From Pseudomonadota bacterium (GTDB lineage Bacteria > Pseudomonadota > Gammaproteobacteria > Burkholderiales > Burkholderiaceae_D), in assembly GCA_023416415.1 (NCBI GenBank), contig JAEZHR010000050.1, positions 1 through 14,752 on the forward strand: a DNA stretch of 14,752 nucleotides. Reading direction: 5' to 3'. Below are positions 7,759 through 14,752 of this stretch, piece by piece. A program made the translations under genes and the position numbers. Under the pieces are notes generated by a model. That model did no database searches. It saw nothing but the letters and a program-made list of their open reading frames with translations, and was not told where the DNA came from. The first letter of the stretch is position 1. Each line of letters opens with the position of its first letter.

Positions 7759-7786
7759 TTGCCGCAAAGATGAAGCCCCTATAATA
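7759..7786 (+). promoter_or_regulatory. wrbA promoter with symmetric -10, also usable for yihY
   Basis: A perfect TATAAT sits at 7780-7785; TTGCCG at 7759-7764 is a 4-of-6 -35 with a short 15-base spacer. The A of the wrbA ATG (7793) is 8 bases after the -10, where transcription normally starts, so the wrbA mRNA is probably leaderless. Read on the minus strand, the same bases give TATTAT (7786-7781, 5 of 6), which would start yihY near 7774. The two starts would be about 18-19 bases apart. Inferred from sequence only. Confidence 0.6.
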
Positions 7787-7792
7787 GCAAGC

Positions 7793-8410
7793 ATGATTGC
7801 CCCTCCCGCCGCCCCTCTGACGATTCTCGTCCTTTACTATTCTCGCCACGGCTCGACCCGCAAGCTCGCGGAACTGATCGCACAGGGTGTCGAGAGCGTG
7901 CCCGGATGTGAAGCGCGCCTGCGCACCGTGCCAGCGGTTTCCACCGTTGCCGAAGCGACCGAGCCCGACATCCCTTCCCATGGCGCGCCTTACGTGGAAC
8001 AGCATGACCTCGAGGAATGTGCCGGACTTGCACTCGGCTCGCCTACGCGTTTCGGCAACATGGCCGCGCCGCTCAAATACTTCATCGACGGCACGTCCAC
8101 GCAATGGCTGTCAGGCGCGCTGGCCGGCAAACCCGCATGCGTGTTCACATCCACCGGCAGCCTGCACGGTGGCCAGGAAGCAACACTGCTGTCCATGATG
8201 ATTCCACTGCTGCACCATGGCATGCTGCTGCTTGGTCTGCCCTACACGCATCCGGAGCTGATGACCAGCGCCAGCGGCGGAACGCCATACGGCGCCAGTC
8301 ACTGGGCCGGCGCGGGCAGCAACCAGGCTATCACCGAAGACAGCCGAATACTGGCCATTGCACTTGGCCGGCGACTTGCAGAAACCGCAGCAAAACTGAA
8401 TCGATCCTGA
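7793..8410 (+). CDS. wrbA: WrbA-type NAD(P)H:quinone oxidoreductase, flavodoxin fold
   Basis: A 205-residue flavodoxin-like FMN protein of the WrbA / type IV NAD(P)H:quinone oxidoreductase family; it carries two-electron quinone reduction that avoids semiquinone radicals. The FMN-phosphate loop is YYSRHGSTRKLA at 15-26; the flavin-ring loop is GSPTRFGNMAAPLKYFID at 82-99; FTSTGSLHGGQEATLLS at 118-134 and GGTPYGASH at 162-170 are the other family blocks. The open frame extends far upstream, but the ATG at 7793 is where homologous sequence begins. There is no Shine-Dalgarno; a perfect -10 just upstream suggests a leaderless message. First gene of a four-gene operon; the DUF2069 gene starts two bases after its stop. 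Family sure; physiological substrate not. Confidence 0.92.
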   Translation: MIAPPAAPLTILVLYYSRHGSTRKLAELIAQGVESVPGCEARLRTVPAVSTVAEATEPDIPSHGAPYVEQHDLEECAGLALGSPTRFGNMAAPLKYFIDGTSTQWLSGALAGKPACVFTSTGSLHGGQEATLLSMMIPLLHHGMLLLGLPYTHPELMTSASGGTPYGASHWAGAGSNQAITEDSRILAIALGRRLAETAAKLNRS

Positions 8411-8412
8411 CC

Positions 8413-8793
8413 ATGCAGAAAACTTGCTACTACGGCGCCGCCACAAGCCTTATCGCACTGATATTCCTGTGCGTGGCATGGGAGCTCGTGCTCGCGCCAC
8501 TGCGTCCGGGCGGTTCCTGGCTGGTGCTCAAGGTCATCCCGTTGCTAATTCCCTTGCGCGGCGTTCTCAAACGCAATCTCTACACGCTGCAATGGGCATC
8601 GATGCTAATCCTGCTGTATCTGGCCGAAGGCTTGGTGCGCGCCACGACCGAGCCCGGCCTGTCCGGTCTGCTCGGCTGGGCCGAAGTGGCCCTCGTGACT
8701 GTTTTCTTCTCCTGCACGGTGCTGTACCTGCGTCCCTACAAGCAGGCCGCCAGAGCGCTCGCCCGGCAGGTCATCGACAAGGCATCCCGATGA
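8413..8793 (+). CDS. DUF2069 small membrane protein
   Basis: A 126-residue protein of the DUF2069 family, whose function is unknown. Hydrophobic segments at about 9-28, 35-50, 60-75 and 88-107 suggest four inner-membrane helices. The conserved block PLLIPLRGVLKRNLYTLQWA at 43-62 is characteristic, as is the motif LYLAEGLVRA at 68-77. It starts two bases after the wrbA stop with no strong Shine-Dalgarno, so it probably depends on coupled translation. Its stop overlaps the next start as ATGA. Pairing with wrbA is a recurring arrangement in betaproteobacteria as far as I recall, which suggests a linked but unknown role. Confidence 0.88.
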   Translation: MQKTCYYGAATSLIALIFLCVAWELVLAPLRPGGSWLVLKVIPLLIPLRGVLKRNLYTLQWASMLILLYLAEGLVRATTEPGLSGLLGWAEVALVTVFFSCTVLYLRPYKQAARALARQVIDKASR

Positions 8794-10196
8794 ATACATT
8801 TCTCGACCAGTGCCGCGCCGCGATCGGTGCGCAGTTCGTCCTGACCGAGCCAGCCGACATGGCCTCTTACTTGACCGATTGGAGGCGCCGCTTCACCGGC
8901 CGCGCGCGAGCAGTGCTGCGCCCCGGCTCGACCGCGGAAGTCGCCGCCCTCGTGAGCCTGTGCGCAGAGTTCAAGGTGCCGGTCGTGCCACAAGGGGGTA
9001 ATACTGGCCTGGTGCTGGGCAGCGTTCCCGATCAGAGCGGGAATGCAGTTGTGCTATCGCTTACCCGCATGAATCGCATCCTCGGGATCGACACGATCAA
9101 CAACACGATGACCGTCGAAGCCGGCGCCATCCTTCAGCAGGTGCAGGAGGCAGCGGCTGCGGCAGAGCGGCTGTTCCCGCTATCGCTCGCAGCCGAAGGC
9201 AGCTGCACGATAGGCGGAAACCTGGGCAGCAATGCCGGCGGCACTGCCGTACTTCGCTATGGAAACATGCGCGACCTCTGCCTGGGAATCGAGGTCGTCA
9301 CGCCTCAAGGCGAAGTCTGGAACGGTCTGCGCGGCCTGCGCAAGGACAACACCGGCTACGACCTGCGTGACCTCTATATCGGCGCTGAAGGCACGCTTGG
9401 CGTGATTACCGCAGCAACCCTCAAGCTGTTTCCGCGTCCGCGCGCGCAGTTGACGGCACTTGCCGCAACCGACTCTGCCGATAGTGCGCTGCGCCTCCTG
9501 GAAATCGCCCAGGAAGTATGCGGCCCCGCCCTGACCGGTTTCGAGCTGATGTCGGCGTTCTGTTTGCAACTGGTTGCCAAGCACTTCCCGGACATGCGCG
9601 TGCCGCTCTCCGGTGAGCATGCCCAGTATGTACTGCTGGAACTGTCCGATAATGAATCGGAAACGCATGCCAACGCAATGCTTGAAGCCGTGATCGGCGA
9701 AGCGCTTGAAAAGGAAATCATTTCAGATGCCGTGGTGGCGTCGTCGATCGCACAATCGCGCGCACTGTGGAATCTGCGCGAACACATCCCGCTGGCGCAG
9801 GCCGAAGAAGGCAAGAACATCAAACACGACGTTTCAGTGCCGATTTCCGACATCGCCGACTACATCCGCACGACCGACGCGCTGCTGCAGCAGCATTTCC
9901 CAGGCACGCGCATGGTCACTTTCGGGCATCTCGGTGATGGCAACCTGCATTACAACGTCTCGCCACCCGAAGGCATGGACCCGGACGATTTCATTGCACA
10001 GCAGGGAGCAATCAACCGCGTCGTCCACGACAGCGTGCACCGCTACCGCGGCTCGATTTCCGCCGAACACGGATTGGGCGCGCTCAAGCGCGACGAGATC
10101 CGTCTTTACAAGTCCGAAATCGAACTGCAACTGATGCGAAGTGTGAAACGTGCGCTGGATCCGGACGGGATCATGAATCCCGGGAAGGTCGTGTGA
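8790..10196 (+). CDS. FAD-binding oxidoreductase, GlcD / D-lactate dehydrogenase type
   Basis: A 468-residue flavoprotein of the GlcD/DLD family (FAD_binding_4 plus FAD-oxidase C-terminal domain), which oxidises D-2-hydroxyacids such as D-lactate, glycolate or D-2-hydroxyglutarate. FAD-binding motifs: VPQGGNTGLVLGS at 66-78, EGSCTIGGNLGSNAGGTAVL at 136-155 and GAEGTLGVITAATLKLFP at 198-215. C-terminal motifs: FGHLGDGNLHYN at 378-389, AEHGLG at 425-430 with the active-site type His427, and the closing block ALDPDGIMNPGKV at 455-467. There are no iron-sulfur motifs, so it resembles the single-subunit enzymes. AAGG sits 7 bases before the ATG, which overlaps the DUF2069 stop by four bases. Which hydroxyacid it uses cannot be decided here. 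Confidence 0.92.
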   Translation: MNTFLDQCRAAIGAQFVLTEPADMASYLTDWRRRFTGRARAVLRPGSTAEVAALVSLCAEFKVPVVPQGGNTGLVLGSVPDQSGNAVVLSLTRMNRILGIDTINNTMTVEAGAILQQVQEAAAAAERLFPLSLAAEGSCTIGGNLGSNAGGTAVLRYGNMRDLCLGIEVVTPQGEVWNGLRGLRKDNTGYDLRDLYIGAEGTLGVITAATLKLFPRPRAQLTALAATDSADSALRLLEIAQEVCGPALTGFELMSAFCLQLVAKHFPDMRVPLSGEHAQYVLLELSDNESETHANAMLEAVIGEALEKEIISDAVVASSIAQSRALWNLREHIPLAQAEEGKNIKHDVSVPISDIADYIRTTDALLQQHFPGTRMVTFGHLGDGNLHYNVSPPEGMDPDDFIAQQGAINRVVHDSVHRYRGSISAEHGLGALKRDEIRLYKSEIELQLMRSVKRALDPDGIMNPGKVV

Positions 10197-10663
10197 TGAG
10201 CGGCGCCGCCTTTCGTCCGCTGGCGAGCATGTTCCTGCTGTTGCTGGCACTGCCCGCTCATGCGATCTATCGCTGCGAGATCGACGGCCACACCATCTAT
10301 AGCGATGCGCCCTGCCCTGGAGGGCGGCCGGTAGACATCAAGCTCGGACCTCCATCGGAAGATGCACGCGAGCGCGCGACTCGAGAAAAGGAGGAATTGG
10401 CGCAGATCGAAAAGAAAGCCAGCCGCCAGGCCCAAGTTGACGCCAAGGTGCAGCGGCGCCGCGAACGCGAAAACGCGGCACTGCAGAAGCGCTGCGAAAA
10501 ACTGGCATCGCGCGCGACCTGGGCGGCCGAAGATGCACGCAGAACCTCAGACCGCAGCGCAGAAAAGGCAACGCGCAAGGCCGAGCGCGCAGCAGAGCAA
10601 TACCGCGCCGAATGCGCAGACTTAAACAGGAGAACCGGCTTGATCGGAATTTCGTCGCGCTGA
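10196..10663 (+). CDS. DUF4124 domain exported protein
   Basis: A 155-residue protein with a clear N-terminal signal peptide (hydrophobic core FLLLLAL, likely cut after PAHA near residue 23). Directly after it comes a DUF4124 domain (IYRCEIDGHTIYSDAPCPGG, about 24-43), a short periplasmic module of unknown function common in proteobacteria. The rest, about 55-145, is highly charged and alanine-rich (Arg, Lys, Glu), probably a long helix or coiled coil, with Cys92 and Cys139. The ATG overlaps the upstream TGA by one base; GGAAGG lies about 10 bases before it. A GTG one codon earlier is possible. Last gene of the wrbA operon, convergent with tRNA-Arg 35 bases away; that gap shows no clear terminator. 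Confidence 0.87.
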   Translation: MSGAAFRPLASMFLLLLALPAHAIYRCEIDGHTIYSDAPCPGGRPVDIKLGPPSEDARERATREKEELAQIEKKASRQAQVDAKVQRRRERENAALQKRCEKLASRATWAAEDARRTSDRSAEKATRKAERAAEQYRAECADLNRRTGLIGISSR

Positions 10664-10698
10664 AGGCATGCAGCCTGCGTGTGTGCAGTCCGAGGAAA

Positions 10699-10775
10699 TG
10701 GCCTGCCCAGCAGGAGTCGAACCTGCGACCTACGGCTTAGAAGGCCGTTGCTCTATCCAGCTGAGCTATGGGCAG
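10699..10775 (-). tRNA. tRNA-Arg (anticodon TCT)
   Basis: A complete 77-base cloverleaf. Acceptor CTGCCCA/TGGGCAG, D stem GCTC/GAGC, anticodon stem ACGGC/GCCGT with loop CTTCTAA, and T stem GCAGG/CCTGC with loop TTCGACT are all perfectly paired. The anticodon TCT is at 10739-10741 and reads AGA. Discriminator G and the CCA end are encoded. It lies on the same strand as glmM and tRNA-Pro, 147 bases downstream of tRNA-Pro, with its own promoter. Confidence 0.98.
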
Positions 10776-10808
10776 TCAGGAAAGGACGCAACAATGCGTA
10801 CGGCGCGG

Positions 10809-10838
10809 ATATTACCCCCAAATGACGCGCCGTTTCAA
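10809..10838 (-). promoter_or_regulatory. tRNA-Arg promoter
   Basis: On the minus strand TTGAAA (10838-10833, 5 of 6 to the -35) is followed after 18 bases by TAATAT (10814-10809, 4 of 6 to the -10). The start would fall near 10802, giving a leader of about 27 bases. The bases after the -10 are GC-rich (CCGCGCC), as in stringently controlled stable-RNA promoters. Confidence 0.6.
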
Positions 10839-10872
10839 TCGAGCACCTGGGTGCCAGCGCATCGGGGGTAAT
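10811..10872. repeat. 9-bp inverted repeat around the tRNA-Arg promoter
   Basis: Perfect arms ATTACCCCC (10811-10819) and GGGGGTAAT (10864-10872), with 44 bases between. The left arm overlaps the -10 of the tRNA-Arg promoter and the -35 lies in the spacer. The spacer also holds a 5-bp palindromic hairpin, GCACC-TG-GGTGC (10843-10854). It could be an operator or an RNA stem in the tRNA-Pro trailer; chance is not excluded. Confidence 0.4.
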
Positions 10873-10892
10873 TTCAAATGCAGGGATACGAC

Positions 10893-10913
10893 AGCGCGCT
10901 GATTCCGCGCGCT
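10893..10913 (-). terminator. hairpin in the tRNA-Pro trailer
   Basis: A perfect 7-bp GC stem, AGCGCGC/GCGCGCT, with a 7-base loop, starting 9 bases after the encoded CCA of tRNA-Pro on the minus strand. It is followed by GTCGTATCC rather than a T run, so it may be a processing or stabilising stem rather than a true intrinsic terminator. Confidence 0.4.
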
Positions 10914-10922
10914 TGAGATGTC

Positions 10923-10999
10923 TGGTCGGGGCGAGACGATTCGAACGTCCGACCACCTGATCCCAAATCAGGTGCGCTACCAGGCTGCGCTACGCCCCG
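10923..10999 (-). tRNA. tRNA-Pro (anticodon TGG)
   Basis: A complete 77-base cloverleaf. Acceptor CGGGGCG/CGCCCCG, D stem GCGC/GCGC, anticodon stem CCTGA/TCAGG with loop TTTGGGA, and T stem GGACG/CGTCT with loop TTCGAAT; the first T-stem pair is a G-U wobble. The anticodon TGG is at 10963-10965 and should read most or all CCN codons when modified. Discriminator A and CCA are encoded. It starts 42 bases after the glmM stop. Confidence 0.98.
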
Positions 11000-11011
11000 A
11001 GAAAGACCAGC

Positions 11012-11040
11012 ATCATACCGGGGCGGGCGAAGCCGGTCAA
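11012..11040 (-). promoter_or_regulatory. tRNA-Pro promoter
   Basis: On the minus strand TTGACC (11040-11035, 5 of 6) and TATGAT (11017-11012, 5 of 6) are separated by the ideal 17 bases. This is the best promoter in the window. The -35 begins one base after the glmM stop codon. Transcription would start near 11005, only a few bases before the mature tRNA end, so the tRNA need not rely on readthrough from glmM. Confidence 0.8.
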
Positions 11041-11041
11041 A

Positions 11042-12379
11042 CTAACTTTCCAAATGAGAAGCCAGACGCTCCGCCATGCGCTGTGCGAGCTCAGCTTCTC
11101 GTGCCTCGACCATGACGCGGACCAATGGTTCGGTGCCGGACGCGCGAATCAGCACGCGCCCGTTTTCGCCCAGTTCGGTCTCGATCTTCTCCTTCTCCGC
11201 CAACAGCCCCTGGTTGTCCTGCCAGCTTGATCCGGCAGCCACTTTCACGTTCACCAGGGTCTGAGGGAACAGCCGCAATTCCGCCGTCGCCTCTGCCAAG
11301 GTGCAGCCACCGCGACGCAGCGACGACAATACCTGCAGTGCCGAGACGATGCCATCGCCGGTCGTGTGCTTGTCCAGGCACAGCAGATGGCCCGAACCCT
11401 CGCCTCCAAGCAGCCAGCCGCGCTCCTGCAGCACTTCCAGCACATAGCGGTCACCGACCTTGGCACGGGCAAACGGGATATCCATGCCGCGTAGCGCCAC
11501 TTCGAGCGCCATATTGGTCATCAAGGTGCCCACCACGCCGGCAACGCGGCCTTGTTGCATGCGGTCACGCACGATCACGTAAAGCAACTCGTCGCCGTTG
11601 TAGATGCGCCCTTCTCCATCGACCATCAGCAAGCGGTCGGCATCCCCATCCAGAGCAATGCCCAGATCGGCACCGTGCTCCCTGACTGCCGCCGAGAGCG
11701 TCGCCGGTGCGGTGGCACCGACGCCATCGTTGATATTGAAGCCGTTCGGCTTGTTGCCGATCGCGATCACCTCTGCGCCGAGCTCATGGAAGACGTTCGG
11801 CGCAATGTGGTAGGCGGCACCGTGCGCGCAATCGAGCACGATCTTGAGTCCTTTGAGATCAAGCTCATTCGGGAAGGTGCTCTTGCAGAATTCGATATAG
11901 CGCCCGTCGGCATCATTCAGACGACGCGCCTTGCCCAGCCGCTCGGAAGGGGCGCAGACGATGGGATTGTCGAGCTCCGCTTCAATGGCTGCCTCGACTG
12001 CATCCGGCAGTTTGTTGCCGCTGGCCGAGAAGAACTTGATGCCGTTATCGTCGAAGGGATTGTGAGAAGCCGAAATGACCACACCCGCCGAGAGGCGCAG
12101 TGCACGGGTCAGGTAAGCAATCGCGGGAGTCGGCATCGGGCCCGCCAGCGTGACATCCACTCCAGCGGCGGAGAATCCGGCTTCCAGAGCGGCTTCCAGC
12201 ATGTAGCCGGACACCCGGGTGTCCTTGCCGATCAACACGACCGGCCGCTGGCTTGACGACTTGCCCTTGGCCAGAACCTTGCCTGCGGCATAGCCGAGCT
12301 TCATCACGAAGTCGGGGGTAATCGGGGCTGTACCAACCCGGCCGCGTACGCCGTCGGTTCCAAAATACTTGCGCGTCAT
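11042..12379 (-). CDS. glmM: phosphoglucosamine mutase
   Basis: GlmM converts glucosamine-6-phosphate to glucosamine-1-phosphate, feeding UDP-GlcNAc for peptidoglycan and lipopolysaccharide, in the cytoplasm. It has 445 residues, the normal length. The start MTRKYFGTDGVRGRVG is the family N-terminus. Ser105 in ISASHNPFDDNGIKFF (102-117) is the phosphoserine; the metal-binding loop DGDADR is at 244-249, the sugar-binding loop GEGSGH at 326-331 and the phosphate-binding loop RASGTEP at 412-418. The ATG directly abuts the folP stop (TGAATG), with GAGGAA about 6 bases upstream, so the two are translated together. The folP-glmM pair after ftsH is the classic proteobacterial order. Confidence 0.98.
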   Translation of the reverse strand: MTRKYFGTDGVRGRVGTAPITPDFVMKLGYAAGKVLAKGKSSSQRPVVLIGKDTRVSGYMLEAALEAGFSAAGVDVTLAGPMPTPAIAYLTRALRLSAGVVISASHNPFDDNGIKFFSASGNKLPDAVEAAIEAELDNPIVCAPSERLGKARRLNDADGRYIEFCKSTFPNELDLKGLKIVLDCAHGAAYHIAPNVFHELGAEVIAIGNKPNGFNINDGVGATAPATLSAAVREHGADLGIALDGDADRLLMVDGEGRIYNGDELLYVIVRDRMQQGRVAGVVGTLMTNMALEVALRGMDIPFARAKVGDRYVLEVLQERGWLLGGEGSGHLLCLDKHTTGDGIVSALQVLSSLRRGGCTLAEATAELRLFPQTLVNVKVAAGSSWQDNQGLLAEKEKIETELGENGRVLIRASGTEPLVRVMVEAREAELAQRMAERLASHLES

Positions 12380-13234
12380 TCATTCCTCGATTGATTTGGT
12401 GTCGACCACTGCCTGCCACACCTTGAGTGCGTCAACGCTCTCGGCCACGTCATGAACACGCACGATGCGCGCACCGCCGGCAACCGCCGCAAGCATGGCT
12501 GCGATACTACCGGCCAGGCGCTGATCAACCGGCCGACCGGTCACGGCGCCAATTGATGACTTGCGCGACAGGCCGGCCAGCACCGGCAAGCCGGTGGCGG
12601 CCAACCGGCCGATATTGCGAAGCAGGTCGAAATTATGCCCCACTGTCTTGCCGAAACCAAAGCCCGGATCAATGCAGATGCGATTGCGCGCAATTCCTGC
12701 CTGTTCGCAAGCCGCGACCCGTTCAAGAAGAAAATCTCGCACTTCGGCATTCACGTCAGCGTAGTGCGGCTCGCGCTGCATGGTGGCGGGCGTTCCGAGC
12801 ATGTGCATGATGCAAATGCCGGTGTCACCGCCACGAACGGCGTCGATTGCACCTTCTCCGCGCAGGCCGTTGATGTCATTGACCATGTCCGCCCCGGCAG
12901 CAAGAACCTCCCGCATCACCTCAGGCTTGTAGGTATCCACCGAAAGCGGCTTGCCGCAATCGCGCAAGGCGTAGACAAGCGGCATCACGCGGTCGAGCTC
13001 CTCGTTCAACGATAAGGCAGGCGCACCAGGCCGAGTCGATTCTCCACCGATATCGATGATGTCTACGCCATCGGCGATCATTTGTTCCGCACCGGACAAG
13101 GCAGCGTCAAGAGATGCGAAACGGCCGCCATCGGAGAAAGAATCCGGCGTCGTGTTCAACACCCCCATGACCAGCGGGCAGCCATCGAAGCGCAGGCGGA
13201 AGCGCCCGCACTGAAGGTAATCGGTTGAATTCAT
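12380..13234 (-). CDS. folP: dihydropteroate synthase
   Basis: FolP joins p-aminobenzoate to the pterin diphosphate to make dihydropteroate, in cytoplasmic folate synthesis; it is the sulfonamide target. It has 284 residues. Motifs: VMGVLNTTPDSFSDGG at 22-37, DIIDIGGESTRPGA at 58-71, DPGFGFGKT at 189-197, SRKSS at 223-227 and RVHDV at 259-263. Phe33 and Pro69 match E. coli Phe28 and Pro64, whose changes give sulfonamide resistance, so this copy looks wild type. The ATG at 13234 lacks a Shine-Dalgarno: the leader reads CCTTCCTCC, the opposite polarity. A strong terminator stands between it and ftsH, so folP needs readthrough or a promoter inside the ftsH 3' end. Confidence 0.97.
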   Translation of the reverse strand: MNSTDYLQCGRFRLRFDGCPLVMGVLNTTPDSFSDGGRFASLDAALSGAEQMIADGVDIIDIGGESTRPGAPALSLNEELDRVMPLVYALRDCGKPLSVDTYKPEVMREVLAAGADMVNDINGLRGEGAIDAVRGGDTGICIMHMLGTPATMQREPHYADVNAEVRDFLLERVAACEQAGIARNRICIDPGFGFGKTVGHNFDLLRNIGRLAATGLPVLAGLSRKSSIGAVTGRPVDQRLAGSIAAMLAAVAGGARIVRVHDVAESVDALKVWQAVVDTKSIEE

Positions 13235-13257
13235 TTTCTGGAGGAAGGGATTTGCAC

Positions 13258-13288
13258 AAACAAAAAGGGCGAGGATCTCTCCTCACCC
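13258..13288 (-). terminator. intrinsic terminator after ftsH
   Basis: On the minus strand a 9-bp stem GGGTGAGGA/TCCTCGCCC (one U-G pair) with a GAGA tetraloop of the GNRA type is followed directly by TTTTTGTTTG. It is a textbook Rho-independent terminator, beginning 22 bases after the ftsH stop and ending about 23 bases before the folP ATG. It works in the minus direction only, since the plus side lacks a T run. Confidence 0.88.
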
Positions 13289-13310
13289 CTGTACTGGTGC
13301 AATACGCCGC

Positions 13311-14752
<1,442 letters not shown>

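Overview
The window is a stretch of ordinary chromosome from a GC-rich betaproteobacterium. The best guess is Rhodocyclales (Azoarcus/Thauera-like), judged from the family variants and the gene order (ftsH-folP-glmM; yihY/wrbA-DUF2069-FAD oxidase-DUF4124). That placement is inference from protein style; there is no rRNA in the window to confirm it. I find no insertion sequence, phage gene, CRISPR array, integrase or obvious foreign block, and the genes look alike in base composition and codon style. Nothing here looks like a new multi-gene system. The points worth a second look are regulatory.

Layout from left to right. Minus strand, 1-4172: leuC (cut by the window start), an M48 zinc metalloprotease, aroC and a two-CBS-domain protein, with non-coding gaps of about 115-220 bases between them. 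Plus strand, 4318-6436: metY (PLP sulfhydrylase) followed after one base by an alpha/beta hydrolase. Minus strand, 6445-7740: a YihY/BrkB inner-membrane protein, convergent with the hydrolase and divergent from the next group. Plus strand, 7793-10663: a tightly packed four-gene operon of a WrbA-type flavoprotein, a DUF2069 membrane protein, a GlcD/DLD-type FAD oxidoreductase and a secreted DUF4124 protein, with gaps or overlaps of 1-4 bases. Minus strand, 10699-14752: ftsH (cut by the window end), a strong intrinsic terminator, folP, glmM, tRNA-Pro(TGG) and tRNA-Arg(TCT). Each tRNA has its own recognisable sigma70-type promoter.

The genes serve core metabolism: leucine synthesis (leuC), the end of the shikimate pathway (aroC), sulfur incorporation into homocysteine (metY), folate (folP), cell-wall amino-sugar supply (glmM), and envelope proteolysis and quality control (ftsH, M48). 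The wrbA operon looks redox related, with an FMN quinone reductase and an FAD 2-hydroxyacid-type dehydrogenase, but the roles of its two DUF proteins are unknown. No gene-free stretch exceeds 300 bases; the shorter gaps are described under their neighbours or as separate sites.
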